Shown piece after piece: positions 1 to 5,416 of a stretch of DNA of 10,711 bases. A program made the position numbers and the translations under genes. Each line of letters starts with the position of its first letter. Positions within the stretch are counted from its first letter, which is position 1. This DNA comes from Frankiales bacterium. GTDB lineage: Bacteria; Actinomycetota; Actinomycetes; JAFAQI01. Under the pieces are notes generated by a model. That model searched no databases. It was not told the DNA's origin and saw only the letters and a list, made by a program, of their open reading frames with translations. The DNA lies in NCBI GenBank assembly GCA_019246495.1, contig JAFAQI010000493.1:1-10711 (forward strand), given 5' to 3'.

Positions 1-144
1 GACCTGTGGACGGTAAGGCGTGGTCCGGTGGGCGAGCTGTGCACGAACGGTGCACGGTCCGGTCGCGCCCGAGCGCGACACGCATCACGACCAGCAGGAA
101 GCTCGTCCACCCGGTGTGGACAGGAAGTTCTCGAGCGATCGCCG
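1..144. other. Non-coding region downstream of rplI with three short inverted repeats
   Basis: No convincing gene lies here; the open frames crossing it are antisense to rplI. It holds three perfect inverted repeats: GTGCAC/GTGCAC at 39-44 and 50-55, GTCGCGC/GCGCGAC at 62-68 and 73-79, and GTCCAC/GTGGAC at 105-110 and 116-121. The octamer GGTCCGGT occurs at 22-29 and 56-63. On the minus strand, CTGTCCACA (115-123) and CCGTCCACA (5-13) resemble actinobacterial DnaA boxes (consensus near TTGTCCACA). In relatives dnaB usually follows rplI, so the repeats most likely sit between the ribosomal operon and dnaB. A role in termination fits better than an origin, because the DnaA-like boxes are few and imperfect. 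Confidence 0.6.
62..79 (-). terminator. Candidate factor-independent terminator or 3'-end hairpin of the rpsF-rplI operon
   Basis: Perfect 7-bp GC-only-plus-one-A/T stem (GTCGCGC/GCGCGAC) with a four-base loop, beginning 65 nt past the rplI stop in the direction of transcription. A second 6-bp hairpin at 105-121 precedes it and a third at 39-55 follows. No U-run follows any of them. Actinobacterial terminators often lack a U-tract, so this is possible but unproven. Confidence 0.35.
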
Positions 145-597
145 TCAGCCGGCGGCGACGACCTCGATCTCCATGCGGGCGTCGACCTCGGGGTGCAGCC
201 GGACCGAGACGGTGTGCGTCCCGACCGTCTTGATGTGAGCCGCGGGCAGCTCCACGCGTCGCTTGTCCAGCGACGGCCCGCCGGCGGCCTTGACCGCCTC
301 CACGACATCGGCCGCGGTGACGGACCCGAAGAGGCGGCCACCCTGCCCGGCGCGCGAGGGCAGCTGCACCTGGAGCGCACCGAGCTGTGCCGCGAGCTGC
401 TGCGCCTCGCCGAGGTCGCGCACCTCGCGCACCTCGCGACCGCGGCGGATCTGGGTGATCTGCGACTCGGCACCGCGGGTCCACTTGATGGCGAGACCGC
501 GCGGGACGAGGAAGTTGCGGCCGTAGCCGTCCTTGACCTCGACGATGTCTCCCGGGCCACCGAGGCCCGACACCTGCTGCGTGAGGATCAGCTTCAT
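145..597 (-). CDS. rplI: 50S ribosomal protein L9
   Basis: L9 is a two-domain protein that binds 23S rRNA near the L1 stalk. The 150-residue product has the usual bacterial length. The N-terminal rRNA-binding domain (about 1-50) starts [13 protein letters not shown] and carries the diagnostic [20 protein letters not shown] segment at 13-32. A charged connecting helix spans about 42-78. The C-terminal domain is recognisable by [16 protein letters not shown] (87-102), LDKRRVELP (110-118) and [12 protein letters not shown] (127-138). The ATG is preceded by GAGGAG about 6 nt upstream. This Shine-Dalgarno overlaps the rpsR stop codon (TGAGGAG), so translation is probably coupled. It is the last gene of rpsF-ssb-rpsR-rplI. 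Confidence 0.98.
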   Translation of the reverse strand: MKLILTQQVSGLGGPGDIVEVKDGYGRNFLVPRGLAIKWTRGAESQITQIRRGREVREVRDLGEAQQLAAQLGALQVQLPSRAGQGGRLFGSVTAADVVEAVKAAGGPSLDKRRVELPAAHIKTVGTHTVSVRLHPEVDARMEIEVVAAG

Positions 598-607
598 CGC
601 GCGCTCC

Positions 608-844
608 TCAGCGAGCCGTGCTGGTGTAGGGCAGCAGCGCCATCTCGCGGCTGTTCTTGATCGCGATGGCGACGTCGCGCTGGTGCTGTGAGCAATTGCC
701 GGTCACCCGCCGCGCGCGGATCTTGCCGCGGTCGGAGATGAACTTGCGCAGCAGGTTGGTGTCCTTGTAGTCGATCACCGCGGCCTTGTCCTTGCAGAAG
801 GCGCACACCTTCTTCTTCGGCTTGCGGGTCGTTGGCTTGGGCAT
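608..844 (-). CDS. rpsR: 30S ribosomal protein S18, zinc-ligand (C+) form
   Basis: S18 binds the 30S platform as a heterodimer with S6, whose gene opens this operon. The 78-residue protein has the Lys/Arg-rich N-terminus (to residue 12) and the core [19 protein letters not shown] (24-42), RARRVTGNC and [15 protein letters not shown]. It keeps Cys14-x2-Cys17 and Cys51-x2-His54, the ligand set expected of the zinc-binding C+ paralogue; C- paralogues lack it and are typically induced in zinc starvation. The ATG has GGAG about 8 nt upstream. There are 55 nt between the ssb stop and this start, with no obvious promoter, and 10 nt to rplI. Confidence 0.98.
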   Translation of the reverse strand: MPKPTTRKPKKKVCAFCKDKAAVIDYKDTNLLRKFISDRGKIRARRVTGNCSQHQRDVAIAIKNSREMALLPYTSTAR

Positions 845-899
845 CGCGAAAGCTCCGTCGGTCAGTCAGGTCAGGGGAAGAGTCGGATGGTGTGGCGGG

Positions 900-1403
900 T
901 CAGAACGGTGGCTCGTCGGTGAAGTCGCCGCCGGGCGCAGGAGTGGCCCACGGGTCGTCCGCCGCGCCGCCGCCGCCACCGCCGGACGCAGCACCGCCAC
1001 CGCCGCCGAACCCGCCGCCGGACTGCGCACCACTGCGCTGGCCGCGGTTGATCTTGGCTGTGGCGTTGCGCAAGGACGGGCCGACCTCGTCGACCTCGAC
1101 CTCGAAGACGGTGCGCTTCTCGCCTTCCTTGGTCTCGTAAGACCGCTGCTTGAGCCGGCCCTGCACGATGACGCGCATGCCGCGCTGCAGCGACTCGGCG
1201 ACGTTTTCCGCCGCCTGCCGCCAGACGTTGCACGTGAGGAAGAGGCTCTCGCCGTCCTTCCACTCGTTGGTCTGCTTGTCGAGGTAACGCGGAGTCGAGG
1301 CGACGCGGAACTTCGCAACCGCCGCACCACTCGGGGTGAAGCGCAGCTCGGGGTCGTCGACGAGGTTGCCGACGAGGGTGATGTTGGTGTCTCCAGCAGC
1401 CAT
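900..1403 (-). CDS. ssb: Single-stranded DNA-binding protein SSB
   Basis: SSB coats single-stranded DNA in replication, recombination and repair, and recruits partners through its C-terminal tip. The 167-residue product has an OB-fold domain (about 5-118), including [20 protein letters not shown] (7-26), [17 protein letters not shown] (56-72) and the [15 protein letters not shown] strand region (75-89). A glycine-rich flexible linker (about 125-148) is encoded by GC-rich trinucleotide runs. The acidic tip DEPPF (163-167) is the actinobacterial version of the partner-binding tail. The start is fixed by AGAGGGG upstream of the ATG, overlapping the TAG stop of rpsF 10 nt away, which suggests coupled translation. 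Placement between rpsF and rpsR is the common bacterial order. Confidence 0.97.
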   Translation of the reverse strand: MAAGDTNITLVGNLVDDPELRFTPSGAAVAKFRVASTPRYLDKQTNEWKDGESLFLTCNVWRQAAENVAESLQRGMRVIVQGRLKQRSYETKEGEKRTVFEVEVDEVGPSLRNATAKINRGQRSGAQSGGGFGGGGGAASGGGGGGAADDPWATPAPGGDFTDEPPF

Positions 1404-1413
1404 GCCAGCCCCT

Positions 1414-1704
1414 CTACTTCGCGTCCGGACGCACGAGCTTGGTGCGCAGCACTGCCTCGTTGAGGTTGAGCTGCCGGTCGAGCTCCTTCACTGTGGCGGG
1501 CTCGGCCGTGACGTCGAGCACGGCGTAGATGCCTTCCACCTTCTTGTCGATCTCGTAGGCGAGGCGGCGGCGGCCCCACACGTCGACCTTCTCGACGCTT
1601 CCGCCACCCTGCCGGACCACGCTCAGGAACTGGTCCAACGAAGGCGCGATGGTGCGCTCCTCGAGATCCGGGTCGAGGATCACCATGAGTTCGTAACGGC
1701 GCAT
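1414..1704 (-). CDS. rpsF: 30S ribosomal protein S6
   Basis: S6 is a platform protein of the 30S subunit and partner of S18. The 96-residue product has the normal length and the family signature from residue 1: [35 protein letters not shown] (34-52), then [11 protein letters not shown] and a C-terminal [12 protein letters not shown]. The frame stays open for another 138 codons upstream, but that stretch is the alternative-frame shadow of the preceding Pro/Ser-rich gene and resembles no S6. The start is set by the conserved MRRYEL sequence and by a strong AAGGAGGA (minus strand, 1716-1723) 11 nt upstream. It is the first gene of rpsF-ssb-rpsR-rplI. Its ribosome-binding site lies inside a folded leader, described separately. 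Confidence 0.97.
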   Translation of the reverse strand: MRRYELMVILDPDLEERTIAPSLDQFLSVVRQGGGSVEKVDVWGRRRLAYEIDKKVEGIYAVLDVTAEPATVKELDRQLNLNEAVLRTKLVRPDAK

Positions 1705-1752
1705 GTGACTGCCAGTCCTCCTTCGGACTATGTAACCCCCGGCGTCAGCCAC
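1705..1752 (-). promoter_or_regulatory. Candidate S6:S18-binding autoregulatory leader of the rpsF operon
   Basis: In the mRNA sense, a 7-bp outer stem pairs GUGGCUG (1752-1746) with CAGUCAC (1711-1705), which ends right at the rpsF AUG; one pair is G-U. Inside it, AGUCC (1729-1725) and GGACU (1718-1714) form a hairpin whose loop, GAAGGA, is most of the Shine-Dalgarno. A CCG trinucleotide lies unpaired on the 5' side (1742-1740). The published S6:S18 mRNA motif is a conserved CCG in a bulge flanked by a stem and a hairpin, mimicking the 16S rRNA site, and this fold fits that description. Excess S6:S18 complex would then block translation. A competing hairpin, GACU (1717-1714) with AGUC (1710-1707), would open the ribosome site. 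I folded this by eye. Confidence 0.5.
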
Positions 1753-1757
1753 GGGCG

Positions 1758-1776
1758 GCCACGGTCGATCCGTGGC
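1758..1776 (-). repeat. Inverted repeat in the rpsF leader
   Basis: Perfect 7-bp arms, GCCACGG (1758-1764) and CCGTGGC (1770-1776), flank TCGAT. A second copy of GCCACGG lies at 1748-1754 and overlaps the outer arm of the candidate S6:S18 leader. In RNA, the arm at 1770-1776 can therefore pair with either copy, but not both. It may be a leader hairpin that switches the downstream fold, or a protein-binding operator. Confidence 0.55.
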
Positions 1777-1817
1777 AGGAGGGTGCTCGCGGGCCGGAGG
1801 GCCGACGAGCGCCGACC

Positions 1818-1826
1818 ACGTTAGCA
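1818..1826 (-). promoter_or_regulatory. Candidate extended -10 promoter of rpsF-ssb-rpsR-rplI
   Basis: Read on the minus strand, TGC-TAACGT matches an extended -10 (TGn TAnnnT). No good -35 lies 16-18 nt upstream, which extended -10 promoters can tolerate. Transcription would start near 1811, giving a leader of about 107 nt that includes both the inverted repeat at 1758-1776 and the S6:S18-like fold. It sits in the gap after the envelope operon, where a separate promoter for the ribosomal operon is expected. Confidence 0.4.
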
Positions 1827-1855
1827 GCGGATCGCCGCGCGGCGCTGGGCGCAGA

Positions 1856-2614
1856 CTACGGCCGCGGTACGACGGCGCGCCCCGCGTCGTCCACAGGCTC
1901 TGCGAGCAGCACCCGGACAAGCGCCGTACCGGTGCCGACGACCGCGAGCGCGGCAAGCGCCGCCGGCAGACCGGTGCCCCGACCACTCGGCGGCTCGAGC
2001 GGCCCGCTGACCACGTGCACCGCCGGTGACGGCGCCGGGGACGCAACACCGGCCGGCGACGCAGTCGCGGATGCCGACGGCCGAGGCGAGGGCGACAGCG
2101 ACGGGTGCGGCGCTGCACCGGAGGGGGTCGGTGCGACCTGCGGGCCGGTTGCTGACGGACTGCCGGGCGCCGGCGTCGCCGACGGCCGGGACGACGGGCT
2201 CGGTGCCGGTGAGTGGTGCGACGGCGTCGGGCTGGGTGACCCTGACGGCTTCGCGTCGACAGTGATCGAGCCGCGAGCTGACGGCCTGCCAGCGGGTTGG
2301 ACCGCGGCTGTTACCTGGTGTGGGCCTGTCGAGGTTCCCGCGTAGTCGGCGGTCCCGCCGGCCGCCAGTTGCCGTGAATAACCCGGGTCAACCTTCACGG
2401 TGACCGCGAACGACGTGTTGTTGGTGAACGTCACGTGTCCGGCGTAGGCGATGGAGCAGGTCGACGGATGCAACTCGAGGGTGAGCGGATCGGGTGACGT
2501 CACGACCATCCCGCAGTGCTTCGCGGAGGCGCCGGCCGTCACCGCGAGCAGCACGGAGCCGATGAGCAGACCGATCGCGAGCACGCCGACGTGCCATGCC
2601 CGCCCGGTCAGCAT
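1856..2614 (-). CDS. Secreted, membrane-anchored Pro/Ser/Ala-rich surface protein of unknown function
   Basis: I do not recognise a named family. Visible parts of the 252-residue product, in order: a signal peptide or N-terminal membrane segment (about 9-31, [18 protein letters not shown] followed by ASA-K); a small domain (about 33-120) with beta-strand character ([17 protein letters not shown], 59-75) and Cys34 and Cys53, which could form a disulfide; a low-complexity Pro/Ser/Ala/Thr stalk (122-200); a hydrophobic segment (215-237); and a short tail. The small domain recalls cupredoxin-like or Ig-like beta-sandwiches, but I see no copper ligands. No LPxTG motif is present, so anchoring is by the C-terminal helix. 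The ATG has a weak, close GGAG. It begins 12 nt after the PIG-V-like gene, so it is probably cotranscribed. The stalk may be O-glycosylated (inference). Confidence 0.8.
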   Translation of the reverse strand: MLTGRAWHVGVLAIGLLIGSVLLAVTAGASAKHCGMVVTSPDPLTLELHPSTCSIAYAGHVTFTNNTSFAVTVKVDPGYSRQLAAGGTADYAGTSTGPHQVTAAVQPAGRPSARGSITVDAKPSGSPSPTPSHHSPAPSPSSRPSATPAPGSPSATGPQVAPTPSGAAPHPSLSPSPRPSASATASPAGVASPAPSPAVHVVSGPLEPPSGRGTGLPAALAALAVVGTGTALVRVLLAEPVDDAGRAVVPRP

Positions 2615-2626
2615 CGCTCCATGGTG

Positions 2627-3760
2627 TCAGCCCACCCAGTGGTCCTGTTGGAACGCGACCACGATCACCACCATCAGCGCCGGAGCGACGGCGAGATAGG
2701 CCGTGTGCACCCACCGCCTCCGCAACGACACCTCGGCGAGCAGGAGCCACAACGGCCACCACAGCAGCGCCGTACGCGCGACCGAGAGATAGAACGTCGA
2801 CGTCCCGAGCGCGACGACCTGCAACCCGACGTAGGTCAGCTCGCCCCAACGCCGGCGCACGGCGAGGACGACGCAGACGACGACGCCCACCAGCACGGCG
2901 ACGATCTCGGCGCGGTACGACCAGGCGTAGGCGGCGCCCTGCGCCGAGTTCCACGCCGCCTGCCACGTCGTGTCGAACGCGGTCCATGGCCACACCAGGT
3001 GACGGCCCCAGTTGTCGCGCTGCGCATGCGGCCAGGCCAACCAGTCACCGGTGATGTGGTGCAGGTAGACGGCGTAGAGCGCAGGCGGCACGAACGGCAC
3101 CACCAGCGCGAGCGCATCGGTGACCCGACGCCGGCCCGATGGCGAGACGAGCCACTGCACGACGAGAGCGGCTGCCAGGAAAAGCCCCGTGACCCGTACG
3201 ACGGAAGCACCCGCCGCGAGCAAGACGGCCGGCCACCACCGGCCCCGCCGCGCCATGAGCCAGGCGGGCAACGCGAACGCGAGGAACAACGCCTCCGAGT
3301 AGGCCGCTGCAAGAAACACCGCATAGGGCGAGAGCACGAGATAGAGCACCGCGCGCTCGCCGACCGCCGTTGTGTGGTCGACCGCAGCGAGCCGGACCAG
3401 CGCAACACATGCGATCAGCCCGGCGACCGCCGAGATGAGCAACCCGGACGCCACCCAGTTGCGGACGACGGCATGCACGACGCGCAACGCCAACGGCTCG
3501 CCGGGGAAGAACGCGACCACCCCGCGATCCGGGTAGTGCCGCGGATAACCCTGGTAGCCGAACCTCGCGATCTTCACGAACAGTCCGGTGTCCCAGCGGT
3601 CCCACGACGACGTGAACGACCGCACGGCACCCGCGTTGGTGTCCGCGACGAGCCATCCGGTGGCGACCGTCACCACGGCAAGCGCAACTCGCGAGCCGAT
3701 CCACGTCCGCACCGCGCCACGTTCCGCGGCACCGGCACCGGCACCGGCACCGGCACTCAC
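2627..3760 (-). CDS. PIG-V-like GT-C membrane mannosyltransferase
   Basis: Polytopic membrane protein of 377 residues, with hydrophobic segments near 22-40, 92-125, 136-170, 176-205, 215-235, 285-302 and 308-370. WDRWDTGLFVKIARFGY (53-69), after the first membrane helix, is the acidic loop typical of GT-C enzymes; Asp54 and Asp57 are the likely catalytic or metal-contacting residues. FFPGEPL (84-90) and YSEALFLAF (154-162) match the PIG-V-type family, which transfers mannose from a dolichyl- or polyprenyl-phosphate donor. The acceptor here is unknown; a lipoglycan, glycolipid or protein are all possible. The GTG start overlaps the stop of the GT87 gene (GTGA), so translation is coupled. The N-terminus is an (Ala-Gly) run encoded by a hexamer repeat. 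The M. tuberculosis block has no gene of this type at this place, as far as I recall. Confidence 0.85.
   Translation of the reverse strand: MSAGAGAGAGAAERGAVRTWIGSRVALAVVTVATGWLVADTNAGAVRSFTSSWDRWDTGLFVKIARFGYQGYPRHYPDRGVVAFFPGEPLALRVVHAVVRNWVASGLLISAVAGLIACVALVRLAAVDHTTAVGERAVLYLVLSPYAVFLAAAYSEALFLAFALPAWLMARRGRWWPAVLLAAGASVVRVTGLFLAAALVVQWLVSPSGRRRVTDALALVVPFVPPALYAVYLHHITGDWLAWPHAQRDNWGRHLVWPWTAFDTTWQAAWNSAQGAAYAWSYRAEIVAVLVGVVVCVVLAVRRRWGELTYVGLQVVALGTSTFYLSVARTALLWWPLWLLLAEVSLRRRWVHTAYLAVAPALMVVIVVAFQQDHWVG
3728..3756. repeat. Hexanucleotide tandem repeat GGCACC, about 4.8 copies
   Basis: Four full GGCACC units (3728-3751) and five bases of a fifth lie immediately inside the start of the PIG-V-like gene, encoding the Ala-Gly run at residues 3-10. 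Changes in copy number would add or remove Ala-Gly pairs without shifting the frame, so this is a length-variation site and not a phase-variation switch. In the other orientation the repeat spells GTGCCG, giving several out-of-frame GTG triplets beside the true GTG start. Confidence 0.9.
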
Positions 3761-5382
3761 GACAACGCCGGCGCCGCCCGGCCGGTCGGCACGTTGGCCT
3801 CGTCGTCCCAGCGGTCAGGCGCCTCGTCGAGCACGCCGCCGGCCGGGTCGTCGACACCGTCCCGTCGTACGACGTCGGTCTCCGGGTGCAACACCTCGCG
3901 CACGACGAGACCCATCACCACGGCAAGCGCGACGTCGCGAATCAGCACGGTCCCGAAGAAAATGTTGATGGGGATGCCGACCGGTCCCCGATTCGCGCCG
4001 GCCGCGTCGTTGTTGACGAAGAACAGGTAGCGCGCAACCAGAAGCACCGCCTCGGTGAGCTGCCACACAAGGAACGCCGGCCACCGTGGCCGCGCAAGCA
4101 CCGCCAGCGGCAGCAACCACAGTACGTACTGCGGCGAGTCCACCTTGTTCACCAATAGGAAGCCCGCGACGAGCAGGAACAGCACCTGACCGACGCGCGG
4201 CCGACGCCGCGCGAGCAACGTCAGCAACGTCACCGCGGCGATGACGATGACGGTGGCGAGACCGACGCCGAAGTCGAGCCAGCCCGGTGCTTGCCCGCAC
4301 GCCGGCGAGTCCAGCGGCCCGACGTGATGTTCGAGCTGGAACCACAAGCTGTCCCAGTCCGACGGTCTGGTCGCGTTCCCTTGCCAGAACCATCGCCAGC
4401 CCGGCAGGTAGTGCGCCGTCGCACAGCTCTTGTCCGGGAAGAGAAAGTCCGTACGCCGCAACGCTGGTGAGGTCTGCGCCGACAGCACGACCGCCGGCAG
4501 GTAGGCGAGGACGAACGACACGACCGCCGTCGACATCATCGCGGCCCAGTGCCGCAGCCGGCCGGATCGCCAGCACAGCGCGAGCAGTCCGAGACAGAAC
4601 AACGCCGGATAGAGCTTCGTCGCGGTGCCGAGACCGATGAAGACACCCGCCAGCAGCGGTGCGCGCAGGCCGGGCCAGGGCCGGCTCCACGCCCACAGGG
4701 CAAGCGTCGCCAGGGCAACCGCTGCGAGGTCCCAGTTGGTGTAGGCGTGCAGCAGCAACGTCGGGGCGAGCGCAAACATCGCCACGTCCCAGATCCGCCG
4801 ACGGCCGACGAGCCGGGCGAGCGCCCACGTGGTCACGAGTGCGAAGCCCGCGAGCAACAAGGCGGTGATGTCGAAGAACGTCAGGCCGCGCTTGTCGATG
4901 AGGTTTCTGCCGACCACCTGCGGGTCGTCGGGCCGCACCATGTTGGTGACCTCGGCGGCGGCCCACATGATGCCGCCGATGACGGGCGGGTACTCGACCG
5001 GATGGTCGCGGTAAGGAACCGAGATCCGCGACTGCTCTCCGGTCGTCGGTGACTGCGGTCCGCTGCCCAGGTGCTCGGAGAAGTAGAGGGCGTAAACGTC
5101 CGTGTAGCAAAGACGCGTGTACTGGTAGTCGTTTCCGTCGGACCAGGAATGCGTTCGGCATGGCGCCTTCGCGAGGAAGCCGAGCACGGACGTCAGCACC
5201 GTGAGCATCAGCAGCACGCGCAAGGGTCCCCACCAGCGCGCTGTCCGGCCGCGGGCGAACCGGCCGTGCGGCCCCCCGGTCAGCCGGCTCGCCGCGGCGA
5301 CGACCGGGTCGGACCGTGACGGCGCGGCCGGCTCGGCGACGGCGGTCACGGCCGGGCCCACGGCGTGCCGGGCGTTGCTCAC
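3757..5382 (-). CDS. GT87-family (DUF2029) polyprenyl-phosphate-sugar glycosyltransferase
   Basis: Integral membrane GT-C enzyme, 541 residues from the chosen start. After a cytoplasmic segment with DPVVAAASRLTGGPHGRF (26-43), a stretch shared by actinobacterial homologues as I remember them, TM1 spans about 51-70. The first external loop carries CYTDVYALYF (92-101, Asp95 the likely catalytic acid) and YRDHPVEYPPV (124-134). NWDLAAVALATLALWAW follows from 217, then ATKLYPAL (255-262), and further helices to about 510. It resembles Rv0051 in mycobacteria; GT87 members there use polyprenyl-phosphate mannose. The GTG at 5382 is the likely start, though its Shine-Dalgarno is poor; ATG at 5460 would overlap the PBP gene. 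The frame stays open to 5691, but that extension is an Arg-rich shadow of the PBP tail. It ends in a GTGA overlap with the next gene. Confidence 0.9.
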   Translation of the reverse strand: MSNARHAVGPAVTAVAEPAAPSRSDPVVAAASRLTGGPHGRFARGRTARWWGPLRVLLMLTVLTSVLGFLAKAPCRTHSWSDGNDYQYTRLCYTDVYALYFSEHLGSGPQSPTTGEQSRISVPYRDHPVEYPPVIGGIMWAAAEVTNMVRPDDPQVVGRNLIDKRGLTFFDITALLLAGFALVTTWALARLVGRRRIWDVAMFALAPTLLLHAYTNWDLAAVALATLALWAWSRPWPGLRAPLLAGVFIGLGTATKLYPALFCLGLLALCWRSGRLRHWAAMMSTAVVSFVLAYLPAVVLSAQTSPALRRTDFLFPDKSCATAHYLPGWRWFWQGNATRPSDWDSLWFQLEHHVGPLDSPACGQAPGWLDFGVGLATVIVIAAVTLLTLLARRRPRVGQVLFLLVAGFLLVNKVDSPQYVLWLLPLAVLARPRWPAFLVWQLTEAVLLVARYLFFVNNDAAGANRGPVGIPINIFFGTVLIRDVALAVVMGLVVREVLHPETDVVRRDGVDDPAGGVLDEAPDRWDDEANVPTGRAAPALS

Positions 5383-5416
5383 GGAAGCATCGTGTCGCAA
5401 CGCCCGCCGGCGTGCT

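Noticed and set aside
28..660. 210-codon plus-strand open frame
   Set aside because: Antisense to rplI and part of rpsR; no ribosome site or domain.
1895..1985. Sortase-type LPxTG anchor in the surface protein
   Set aside because: The C-terminus has a hydrophobic helix, but the sequence before it ([10 protein letters not shown]) is not an LPxTG-like motif.
1705..2118. Upstream extension of the rpsF frame
   Set aside because: S6 begins at MRRYEL after a strong ribosome site; the extension lies opposite in frame to the Pro/Ser-rich gene and across the regulatory gap.
2516..4030. 504-codon plus-strand open frame
   Set aside because: Antisense to three minus-strand genes with clear family motifs. 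Its product is hydrophilic and Arg/His/Pro-rich with no recognisable domain, as expected for a GC-rich shadow frame.
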